A DNA stretch of 7,343 nt, from contig JBBSQE010000157.1 of NCBI GenBank assembly GCA_038258095.1, forward strand, positions 1-7,343, given 5' to 3'. Shown piece after piece: positions 1 through 5,724 of the stretch. Source of the stretch: JBBSQE01 sp038258095. GTDB taxonomy: Bacteria > Actinomycetota > Thermoleophilia > Solirubrobacterales > 70-9. The position numbers were made by a program, and so were the translations under genes. Positions within the stretch are counted from its first letter, which is position 1, and every line of letters starts with the position of its first letter. The notes beneath the pieces were generated by a model. It did no database searches, had not been told where the DNA came from, and saw only the letters and a list, made by a program, of their open reading frames with translations.

Positions 1-1
1 C

Positions 2-118
2 AGCGGTGTCTGGGAGATCGGCGCCGGCGCCCCCCGCTCCGCAGGCGAGCGCCCGAGCGAGGTCACCCAGCTGTTGAACGCGGACCTCCGCCGCCGCGCC
101 GCGAATGCATTCGCCTGA
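2..118 (+). CDS. 3' end of an unidentified protein-coding gene (partial)
   Basis: The frame is open from the window edge and ends at TGA 116-118, giving 38 residues that finish in NADLRRRAANAFA. In this frame 34 of 38 codons end in G or C, as expected for a real gene in such DNA. The peptide has a normal mixed composition (SGVWEIGAGAP..., then a helical, Arg/Ala-rich end). The reverse-strand reading of the same bases is Arg/Pro/Gly-rich and looks like an antisense artefact. The gene converges on the thioesterase gene with 63 bp between the two stops. I do not recognise the family from so short a C-terminus, so no function is proposed. Confidence 0.6.
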   Translation, partial: SGVWEIGAGAPRSAGERPSEVTQLLNADLRRRAANAFA

Positions 119-181
119 GAGCCGATCGGCGACTTACGCCCAGCAGGTGGGCATAACTCGACACATCGGATGGGACCCGCT
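119..181. terminator. Convergent intergenic gap with a weak hairpin
   Basis: This short gap separates the stops of two converging genes. It holds the palindrome GCCGATCGGC (121-130) and a small stem-loop, GCCCA / TGGGC with a 5-nt loop (138-152). There is no following T-run on either strand, so a two-way intrinsic terminator is possible but weakly supported. Confidence 0.25.
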
Positions 182-1003
182 CTATTGCGAGCGGGGTCCG
201 AGCAGCGGCGCGAGCTGACGCGACTGCGCAAGCAACTCGCCCTGCGCCGACCAGAGCTCTCCGTCCTCCTCGAAGAAGCCGCCGCGGGCCAGCGCCGAGT
301 GGAAGTCGGCGAGGTACCAGTCCTCCGCTCTCGCGCCGGGAGGAGGGAACGACGCCCGGAAGTGGACGGTGAGATCCAGGGTCGGGGCCGGGATCGGTCC
401 GTCCTGCATCACGAACGGGACCGGTAACCAGGCGTCCATGATCGCGACGACCAGCGGGGCGTCGAGCATGCGCGACTCGCGGGCGCGGATCCACACGCCG
501 GAGCGCGGCACATCGCCACCGCTGAAGGTGGCCTCGCCGATGGCGGGCGCGACCCGGTAGTTGGCGAACATGGGCGGTAGGCCGGGCTGATCGTTCGGTA
601 TCGCGGGCAGGGTCTCCGGCGGCTGGACCTCCGGCATCTCAAGTTCCGTATAGGACGGGCCCTCCCAGGCATCGGACAGTGCCGCAAGCGCAAGCGCCTT
701 GGTGGAACCTTCCTGCACGAGCCGGGCGGAGACGAAGCTCGCTGAGCGCCCGGCCCGCTCGACCGTGACCTCAACAACGGCTGGGCCTTCGACCGGGGGC
801 AGCGGGAAGTGGACCGTCAGGTACCGCGGCGACCGATCCGGGGCTTCAGCCAGGATGGCCCGCATCAACAGCGCACCTACGTAGCCTCCGTTGGGACCGC
901 GAGCGATCCACCAGTCCTTGCTGATCTCGACCCCGTAGCGGCCGTCCCCCAGAGGGTGGGCGGCGATATCGCGGTCGAATGCGTGCAGGTCCTCGGGCGG
1001 CAC
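182..1003 (-). CDS. TesB-like acyl-CoA thioesterase family protein (double hotdog)
   Basis: The 273-residue product resembles the TesB-like / 4HBT_3 acyl-CoA thioesterases, which fold as two fused hotdog domains and hydrolyse acyl-CoA to free fatty acid and CoA in the cytoplasm. The N-terminal hotdog carries W31-W32 and the GPNGGYVGALLMRA helix (36-49), followed by VHFPLPP (64-70). The C-terminal hotdog has MDAWLP (189-194), PTLDLTVHFRA (207-217) and the typical end GELWSAQGELLAQSRQLA (248-265). Length is normal for the family. The start is a GTG; a GAGGAG Shine-Dalgarno lies 5 nt upstream and overlaps the stop of the transporter gene, so translation is probably coupled to it. It is the last gene of the padR-transporter-thioesterase operon. 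The family is clear, but the chain length or substrate it acts on cannot be read from the sequence. Confidence 0.9.
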   Translation of the reverse strand: MPPEDLHAFDRDIAAHPLGDGRYGVEISKDWWIARGPNGGYVGALLMRAILAEAPDRSPRYLTVHFPLPPVEGPAVVEVTVERAGRSASFVSARLVQEGSTKALALAALSDAWEGPSYTELEMPEVQPPETLPAIPNDQPGLPPMFANYRVAPAIGEATFSGGDVPRSGVWIRARESRMLDAPLVVAIMDAWLPVPFVMQDGPIPAPTLDLTVHFRASFPPPGARAEDWYLADFHSALARGGFFEEDGELWSAQGELLAQSRQLAPLLGPRSQ

Positions 1004-1008
1004 CCCGT

Positions 1009-1014
1009 CTCCTC
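1009..1014 (-). promoter_or_regulatory. Shine-Dalgarno of the thioesterase gene
   Basis: GAGGAG on the minus strand lies 5 nt before the GTG start at 1003 and overlaps the TGA stop (1015-1013) of the upstream transporter gene. It fixes the GTG as the start and suggests translational coupling. Confidence 0.75.
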
Positions 1015-3166
1015 AGGCCCGGTCCGGCTCGCCGGCGGCCGGGGGCGGTGATTCACCCTCGCTGAACCCGATCCGGTCGTGCAACCTGCGCAGCGGCGCC
1101 GGCGCCCACCAGTTCCACTTGCCGAGGAGCTCCATCAGCGATGGGACGAGGAGTGCTCTGATGATGCTCGCGTCGATCAGCACAGCGAGCGCCGTCCCGA
1201 TCCCGTTCTGCTTGATGAAGATGATCTTTGAGGTCGCGAAGGCGCCGATCGCGATTGCGAACAGGAGCGCTGCCGCGGTGACGATCCGGCCGGTGCGCTC
1301 GAGGCCGATGGCGACTGCATCGGAGTCCGAAGCGCCATGGTCGCGAGCCTCCTTGATCCGCGACAACAGGAAGACGGCGTAGTCGGTCGACAGGCCGAAT
1401 GCGACTGCGAAGAGCAGGATCGGCATCGTCTGCTCGATCGCATCCTGGCTGGCGTAGGAGAGCAGGCCCTGGAAGCGGCCGTCCTGGAAGATCAGGACCA
1501 GCAGCCCGAACACGGCGCTCAGGTTCAGCACGTTCATCAGCAGCGACTTGACGGGCAAGACCACCGAGCCCGTCATCAGGAAGAGGACGAAGAGGGTGGC
1601 CGCGACCACGATCGCGAGCGCGACCGGCATGTGGCTCTTGAGGCTCGCCTGAAGGTCGAGGAACGATGCCGTTTCGCCGGCGACGAGCACGTCGGCCCCG
1701 CTTGGGGGTGGGAGGGCGCGAATCCGCTGCACGGTTTGGCGACTCGCCTCGGAGATGTACGGCGCGGTGGAAATCGCGTTCAGGACCGCGACATCACCGG
1801 CCAGCCTGATCGGTGGCTGGACCTCGGCGACGCCGCGCGCGCCAGTCAGCTCCTTCCGCACCTGCGCTGTTGCAGCCGGTCCGCCACCGTCGACCACGAC
1901 CCGGATCGGCGTGTCGCGGTAGGGCGGGAAATCGGCGCGGAGCACATCATCGACCTGACGAGCGCTGAGGTTGCCGGGGAGGATCTGGGCGTCCGCGGTG
2001 GTGAACCTGATGCCCAGGACAGGCAGCCCGAGGATGATCAGGAACAGGGCACTGAGCGTGGCGATCGGCAGTGGGCGTCGCTGCACGAAACGCGAGAGGC
2101 GGTACCAAAAGCCCTCTTCGGTCGAGCGGGCGTCGACCTCGGCGCGGCGGCGGAGAATGGCGGGGGAGAGTGAGTTGACCCGGGTGCCGAGAAGCGTCAG
2201 GACCGCCGGCAGAACCGTCAGGGCCACCAGTGCGGCCAGCAGGGCGACGATCGAGCCGCCGAGACCCATCGAGTAGAGAAAGCGTTGCGGGAAGATCAGG
2301 AGTGAGGCGATCGACACTGCGACGGTCAGCGAGGAGAAGAGAACCGTCCGTCCGGCAGTGGAGAGGGTGCGCTGCATCGCCGGGAGCCCGGGGCCGTCCT
2401 TTGCGATCTCCTCGCGGTAGCGCGAGACGATGAAGAGGCTGTAGTCGATCGCGAGGCCGAGGCCGATCCCTGTCGTGAGGTTGAGCGCGAAGATCGACAC
2501 CGACCCGATCTCCGAGGCGATCCGCAGCGCCAGGAAGGTGCCGACGATCGCGAGGGCGCCGATCATCAGCGGCAGCGCTGCTGCGACCAGGCTGCGGAAG
2601 AACAGGAACGAGAGCAGGAAGAGGAGGGGGAAGGCGAGCATCTCCGCCATCCGCAGATCGGCCTCGACCTGGTGGTTGATCTGTTCGCTTGCGAGGGCAT
2701 TGCCACCGACGGTGACGCCGGGCTCGCCGGAGAGGCTGTCCTCGACCGCGATCGCCGCGTCCTGGCGGGCCGGATCCTCGTGTGATGCGAGCGCTACTGC
2801 AAGGTAGGTCGCCTGCCCGTCGCGGGAGACGAAATCGCGCGACCTCGTGTCGGCGAAGCCGCTGACGGACGCGACGTCACTGCGCCTGCGGAGCCGGGCC
2901 TCGATCCGTTCAACCTTGCCGCGGCCGGCCGGAGTCCGGATCGCAACGTCCTCGATCAAAACGATTAGCTCCGTCTCGTCATACCCTGCGGCCCCCGCGA
3001 TCCCGTCTGCTCTGACGCTGTCGGTCCCAGGGTCGTCGGCTCCGTAGGGGTCGAGGCGGTTGGCGACGGATCCGCCGAAAGCGCCGGCGACACAGAAGAA
3101 GACGATCGCGAACACGCCGACGCGGCGGGCGTGGCCATCGGCGAGACGCGCGAGGGCATCGAACAT
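1013..3166 (-). CDS. MMPL-family (RND superfamily) membrane transporter
   Basis: The 717-residue inner-membrane protein has the two-fold MMPL/RND layout. TM1 is at about 15-34, a large extracytoplasmic loop at 35-174, then a block of five TM segments at about 175-325. A second half has a TM at about 367-387, a loop at 388-510 and TM segments at about 512-678. Each half carries the family signature in its fourth TM: GLGLAIDYSLFIVSRYREE (235-253) and GLSTDYAVFLLSR (591-603), with D241 and D595 as likely proton-relay residues. The C-terminus is a short charged and Pro-rich tail. I chose ATG 3166 because its A is also the last base of the padR stop (TGATG) and GAGGGG lies about 11 nt upstream; an upstream in-frame ATG at 3217 lies inside padR and adds a non-family leader. 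Members export lipids, siderophores or hydrophobic drugs by proton antiport. The PadR and thioesterase neighbours fit a lipid or toxic-hydrophobe role, but the cargo is unknown. Confidence 0.93.
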   Translation of the reverse strand: MFDALARLADGHARRVGVFAIVFFCVAGAFGGSVANRLDPYGADDPGTDSVRADGIAGAAGYDETELIVLIEDVAIRTPAGRGKVERIEARLRRRSDVASVSGFADTRSRDFVSRDGQATYLAVALASHEDPARQDAAIAVEDSLSGEPGVTVGGNALASEQINHQVEADLRMAEMLAFPLLFLLSFLFFRSLVAAALPLMIGALAIVGTFLALRIASEIGSVSIFALNLTTGIGLGLAIDYSLFIVSRYREEIAKDGPGLPAMQRTLSTAGRTVLFSSLTVAVSIASLLIFPQRFLYSMGLGGSIVALLAALVALTVLPAVLTLLGTRVNSLSPAILRRRAEVDARSTEEGFWYRLSRFVQRRPLPIATLSALFLIILGLPVLGIRFTTADAQILPGNLSARQVDDVLRADFPPYRDTPIRVVVDGGGPAATAQVRKELTGARGVAEVQPPIRLAGDVAVLNAISTAPYISEASRQTVQRIRALPPPSGADVLVAGETASFLDLQASLKSHMPVALAIVVAATLFVLFLMTGSVVLPVKSLLMNVLNLSAVFGLLVLIFQDGRFQGLLSYASQDAIEQTMPILLFAVAFGLSTDYAVFLLSRIKEARDHGASDSDAVAIGLERTGRIVTAAALLFAIAIGAFATSKIIFIKQNGIGTALAVLIDASIIRALLVPSLMELLGKWNWWAPAPLRRLHDRIGFSEGESPPPAAGEPDRA

Positions 3167-3702
3167 CAGGTGCCAACCCCCTCGGTGGCGAGGACCTGGC
3201 GCTCCATGCGCCCACACCAGTCGACGAAGAACTCACCGAACTCGATCCCCCCGCGCAGGACCATCAGCGTGAAGCCCCCCGCGGCCTCCGCCTTCGGCTC
3301 GATCTCCCGCAGCTCCTCGATCTTCTCCTCGTGATGAGCCCGCATCGCTCGCAGTGTGGTGAGCGACTCCTCGGGCGGAAGGGCGCCCGCGAAGAACAGC
3401 TTCAGGAGCCCCTCGTCGCGGAGCTCGAAGGTCTCGGGCGGCTGCGTCAGCCACGCCTGCAGCTCGGCCAGCCCGGCATCGGTGATCGAGTAGACCGTGC
3501 GCTTTCGGCCACCGGTCGGCTCGTCGACTCCCTCGACGAGTCCGGCCTCGGAGAGCTTGCGAAGCTCCGGATAGATCTGCCCGTAGCTTGCGGCCCAGAA
3601 GAACCGTGTCGTCTCGTCGACGACGGCCTTGATCTCATAGCCCGACCGGGGGTTGACGCGGACAAGTCCGAGGACGACGTAGGCGGTTGTGCTCAGATCC
3701 AT
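3166..3702 (-). CDS. PadR-family transcriptional regulator
   Basis: The 178-residue product has a PadR winged-helix N-terminus (about 1-85). It shows the hallmark SGYEIK (20-25), the recognition segment FFWAASYGQIYPELRKLSEAGLV (34-56, given here as landmarks F34, Y40, Y44, L47 and L55) and the wing GGRKRTVYSITDAG (64-77). An alpha-helical Vir-type C-terminal dimerisation domain follows (about 92-170), including MRAHHEEKIEELREIE (120-135). Length is typical of the two-domain PadR group. PadR proteins usually repress an adjacent exporter or detoxification gene and release DNA on binding a small hydrophobic ligand. This gene is first in the operon with the MMPL transporter, which fits that pattern. 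No Shine-Dalgarno precedes ATG 3702; a TATATC -10-like hexamer sits 6 nt upstream inside the proposed operator, so the mRNA may be leaderless and autorepressed. Confidence 0.93.
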   Translation of the reverse strand: MDLSTTAYVVLGLVRVNPRSGYEIKAVVDETTRFFWAASYGQIYPELRKLSEAGLVEGVDEPTGGRKRTVYSITDAGLAELQAWLTQPPETFELRDEGLLKLFFAGALPPEESLTTLRAMRAHHEEKIEELREIEPKAEAAGGFTLMVLRGGIEFGEFFVDWCGRMERQVLATEGVGT

Positions 3703-3707
3703 GCCCT

Positions 3708-3731
3708 AGATATATCAGCGTGATATATCAG
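3708..3731. promoter_or_regulatory. Candidate PadR operator: duplicated GATATATCAG box
   Basis: Two identical decamers, GATATATCAG, lie at 3709-3718 and 3722-3731, a 13-bp repeat period. Each contains the perfect palindrome GATATATC (3709-3716 and 3722-3729), and the second extends to TGATATATCA (3721-3730). The boxes are strikingly AT-rich in a high-GC region and begin 6 bp from the padR start codon. They lie between padR and the divergent methyltransferase gene. The minus-strand hexamer TATATC (3714-3709), 6 nt before ATG 3702, could be the padR -10, so binding would block it directly. A rightward -10 could also overlap the second box. Binding by PadR is inferred from position and symmetry. 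Confidence 0.65.
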
Positions 3732-3744
3732 AGGCGGGTGAGGT

Positions 3745-3765
3745 GGATCACGGTTCGACTGATCC
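3745..3765. repeat. Short inverted repeat in the methyltransferase leader
   Basis: GGATCA (3745-3750) and TGATCC (3760-3765) form a perfect 6-bp inverted repeat around a 9-nt spacer. It lies between the PadR-type boxes and the methyltransferase Shine-Dalgarno. It could be a second operator or a small hairpin in the 5' UTR; chance is also possible at this length. Confidence 0.35.
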
Positions 3766-3785
3766 GCACGGGCTCCGGCCGCGAT

Positions 3786-3792
3786 AGGAAGG
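3786..3792 (+). promoter_or_regulatory. Shine-Dalgarno of the methyltransferase gene
   Basis: AGGAAGG lies 4 nt before ATG 3797. It is one of the few strong ribosome binding sites in the window and decides this start. It also implies a leadered transcript, in contrast to the apparently leaderless neighbours. Confidence 0.75.
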
Positions 3793-3796
3793 TGCG

Positions 3797-4948
3797 ATGG
3801 GCGCACTTCGTTACCGGATCCTCGACGCAGCGCTGGCTCGCGACCTTCTGCCTGACCCGGTCCTGCGAGCGGGCTCGGTCTGGGGCGCCTTCGCGCGAGA
3901 ACGGCGTGGAGCGCGCGGTGGGGCCGAGGCGCGGGAGGCCCGGCTCGATGAGCTACTCGAGCGCATGAGCACCGGCCCGATCGCCGAGATTCCCGAGAAG
4001 GCGAACGAGCAGCACTACGAGTTGCCCGCCGAGTTCCTCGAGCTCATCCTTGGGCCGCGAATGAAGTACTCGGGCTGCGTCTGGGACGGTGGGGCCCGAA
4101 ACCTCGCGGCCGCGGAGGACGCGATGCTGGCGCTCACCTGTGAGCGTGCGGGAATCGAGGATGGGCAGCGCGTGCTCGACCTCGGCTGTGGCTGGGGATC
4201 GCTGTCGCTGTGGATGGCCGAGCGCTATCCGGAGGCCGAAATCGTCGGTGTCTCCAACTCGCAGGGTCAGCGCCGCCACATCGAGGCGCGAGCACAGGAC
4301 CTCGGACTGACCAACCTGTCGATCCACACGGCTGACATCAACGACTTCATGCCTCCCGGCTCTTTCGACCGGGTCGTGTCGATCGAGATGTTCGAGCACA
4401 TGCGCAACTGGAACGAGCTCCTGCGCCGGATCTCGACCTGGCTGCGCCCGGGCGGGAAGGCGTTCGTCCACGTCTTCAGCCACCGCGACGACCCCTACCT
4501 CTTCGAGTCGAGCTGGGCGGCGGACCGGTTCTTCACCGCCGGCCTGATGCCGTCACACGAGTTGATGCTTCGCTTCCCCGAGCACATGCGCGTCGCCGAG
4601 CGTTGGGTCGTATCGGGCGACAACTACGCCGAAACTCTCAAGGCTTGGCTCGCGAACCTCGACGAGCGCCGAGACGAGGCGCTCGCGATCCTGCGGCGCA
4701 GCGGCCGCACCGAGCGGGAGGCACTGACGCTCCTCGGCGGGTGGCGCCTCTTCCTGATCTCGACCGACGAGATCTGGGGCTACAGGGGCGGGGGCCGGTG
4801 GCTGGTCAGCCACTACCTGCTGGAGCCGACGGCCGTCCCGAAGCCGGAGTCGTCCCGGCCGGCCGAGAGGGCGGGTGCGCGGCTCACCGAGGGGGCGCTG
4901 GTCACGAGCGGCGCGGCGGCAGCGGAAAGAAGCCCGAAGTCCGCTTGA
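3797..4948 (+). CDS. SAM-dependent methyltransferase, CFA synthase / coclaurine N-methyltransferase-like
   Basis: The 383-residue product has a short helical N-terminus (1-65, with LLPDPVLRAG at 17-26) and a class I methyltransferase core. NEQHYELPAEFLELILGPRMKYSGCVW begins at N70, typical of the CFA-synthase superfamily. The SAM-binding motif I is VLDLGCGWGS (126-135), the acidic motif II end is EIVGVSNS (148-155), and SIEMFEHMRNW (195-205) supplies the conserved Glu-His (E200, H201) of the active site. The C-terminal lid region includes WRLFLISTDEIWGY (316-329). The EMFEHMxNW form and short N-terminus are closer to coclaurine N-methyltransferase-like members than to E. coli Cfa, so the substrate could be an unsaturated phospholipid acyl chain or an amine. 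Residues from about 346 form a Pro/Ala/Ser-rich tail whose last 15 codons overlap the opposing DUF1295 gene. It is divergent from padR and probably PadR-controlled. Confidence 0.9.
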   Translation: MGALRYRILDAALARDLLPDPVLRAGSVWGAFARERRGARGGAEAREARLDELLERMSTGPIAEIPEKANEQHYELPAEFLELILGPRMKYSGCVWDGGARNLAAAEDAMLALTCERAGIEDGQRVLDLGCGWGSLSLWMAERYPEAEIVGVSNSQGQRRHIEARAQDLGLTNLSIHTADINDFMPPGSFDRVVSIEMFEHMRNWNELLRRISTWLRPGGKAFVHVFSHRDDPYLFESSWAADRFFTAGLMPSHELMLRFPEHMRVAERWVVSGDNYAETLKAWLANLDERRDEALAILRRSGRTEREALTLLGGWRLFLISTDEIWGYRGGGRWLVSHYLLEPTAVPKPESSRPAERAGARLTEGALVTSGAAAAERSPKSA

Positions 4949-5675
4949 TGTACTCGGCGTAGCCGGGGCGGCGGTCGCCGATGTCCTTCTCCAGAAGGCC
5001 GGCGCCGCTGACGCGGATCAGTAGGACCGACATGACGATCGGGCCGATCACCGTCCACCAGGTGCCCCCGGTGGCGAGGGCGACGAGCCAGATGCCCCAC
5101 CAGACCATGAAGTCCCCGAAGTAGTTCGGATGCCGGGTGTAGCGCCAGAGTCCGCGGTCCATCACCTGGCCCTTGTTCGACTCGTCGGCCTTGAAGGCCG
5201 ATAGCTGCGTGTCCCCGATCGTCTCGAACGCGAGGCCGATGAGGAAGGCGACGATGCCGGGGATCACCGCGGCCGTGATGTCGGCATCCCGAGTCGCGGC
5301 GAACTGGATCGGCAGGGACACGACCAGCACGAGGAGGCCCTGGGTCGCGAACACCATCCGCAGCGACCAGAGTGGAAAGCCGGTGCCCTTCCGCTCGCGC
5401 ATCACGGCGTAGCGGCGGTCCTCCTCGGGCTCGCGGCGCTTGCGCCTCGTCAGGTGGATGCCGAGGCGCAGGCCCCAGACTGCGGTGATCGCGAAGAGCA
5501 GCCAGCGAATCTGCGCATCGGCATCGCCGGCGAGCGCGCAGACGAGCGCGACCAGGGCGAATGCGGGCCCCCAGATCAGGTCGACGATAGACACGTCCTC
5601 GCGCCGCAGGCTCTCCAGCCAGGTGGTGAGCATGAGGACCGCGACGGCGAGCCCGGCGAAGAGCGTCGGTTTCAC
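4902..5675 (-). CDS. DUF1295 family membrane protein (steroid 5-alpha-reductase-like)
   Basis: The 257-residue integral membrane protein has hydrophobic segments at about 4-20, 30-50, 56-74, 104-126, 134-153 and 189-222. The DUF1295 hallmark is clear: AFKADESNKGQVMDRGLWRY (160-179) followed by TRHPNYFGDF (180-189), then EKDIGDRRPGYAEYIKRTS (229-247). The fold is shared by steroid 5-alpha reductases (NADPH-dependent C=C reduction) and isoprenylcysteine/phospholipid methyltransferases (SAM), so either chemistry is possible. The GTG start is forced because a TGA lies two codons upstream, and an ATG exists only at codon 15. There is no properly spaced Shine-Dalgarno. TACCCT lies 6 nt before the GTG, pointing to a leaderless mRNA. 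It converges on and overlaps the methyltransferase gene. DUF1295 genes are often found beside CFA-type methyltransferases, which supports a shared lipid-modifying role. Confidence 0.9.
   Translation of the reverse strand: MKPTLFAGLAVAVLMLTTWLESLRREDVSIVDLIWGPAFALVALVCALAGDADAQIRWLLFAITAVWGLRLGIHLTRRKRREPEEDRRYAVMRERKGTGFPLWSLRMVFATQGLLVLVVSLPIQFAATRDADITAAVIPGIVAFLIGLAFETIGDTQLSAFKADESNKGQVMDRGLWRYTRHPNYFGDFMVWWGIWLVALATGGTWWTVIGPIVMSVLLIRVSGAGLLEKDIGDRRPGYAEYIKRTSGFFPLPPRRS
4921..4945. terminator. Possible small hairpin at the convergent gene ends
   Basis: AGCGGA (4921-4926) and TCCGCT (4940-4945) form a 6-bp stem around a 13-nt loop, just before the methyltransferase TGA and inside the 3' end of the DUF1295 gene. 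No strong T-run follows. With no intergenic space for a conventional terminator this is the only local candidate, but it is weak. Confidence 0.2.
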
Positions 5676-5681
5676 CTCTCA

Positions 5682-5687
5682 AGGGTA
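5682..5687 (-). promoter_or_regulatory. -10 element of the DUF1295 gene, leaderless
   Basis: The minus strand reads TACCCT (TANNNT) followed by exactly 6 nt and then the GTG start, the spacing expected when transcription begins at the first base of the start codon. It is preceded by GATGCG, matching the opposite promoter. No -35 resemblance was seen. Confidence 0.55.
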
Positions 5688-5714
5688 CGCATCCGATTTC
5701 GCGGGAGATGCGTA
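5686..5714. promoter_or_regulatory. Dyad-symmetric divergent promoter / candidate operator
   Basis: TACGCATC (5686-5693) and GATGCGTA (5707-5714) form a perfect 8-bp inverted repeat with a 13-bp spacer, arm centres 21 bp apart (two helical turns). The outer TA of each arm is the TA of the TANNNT -10 box on that side. Both -10 boxes and both start codons are also placed symmetrically about base 5700. It may be two copies of one extended promoter element or a dimer-binding operator shared by the DUF1295 and peroxiredoxin genes. Confidence 0.6.
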
Positions 5715-5718
5715 GTTT
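5713..5718 (+). promoter_or_regulatory. -10 element of the peroxiredoxin gene, leaderless
   Basis: TAGTTT (TANNNT) is followed by 6 nt (GCGCAT) and ATG 5725. There is no Shine-Dalgarno in between, so initiation on a leaderless transcript is likely. It is the mirror image of the TACCCT box on the other strand. Confidence 0.55.
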
Positions 5719-5724
5719 GCGCAT

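Noticed and set aside
1337..2173. Long plus-strand open frame (278 codons) opposite the MMPL gene
   Set aside because: The translation is rich in Asp, Glu, Gln, Arg and Gly without family motifs, and the opposite strand encodes an unmistakable MMPL transporter. It is a high-GC antisense shadow.
3167..3217. Upstream ATG (3217) giving the MMPL protein 17 extra N-terminal residues
   Set aside because: The extra residues are encoded within padR, read like a non-coding frame and do not fit the family. ATG 3166, overlapping the padR stop, is the better start.
3953..4483. Minus-strand open frame (176 codons) opposite the methyltransferase
   Set aside because: It is an antisense shadow; the plus strand carries the SAM-binding and active-site motifs.
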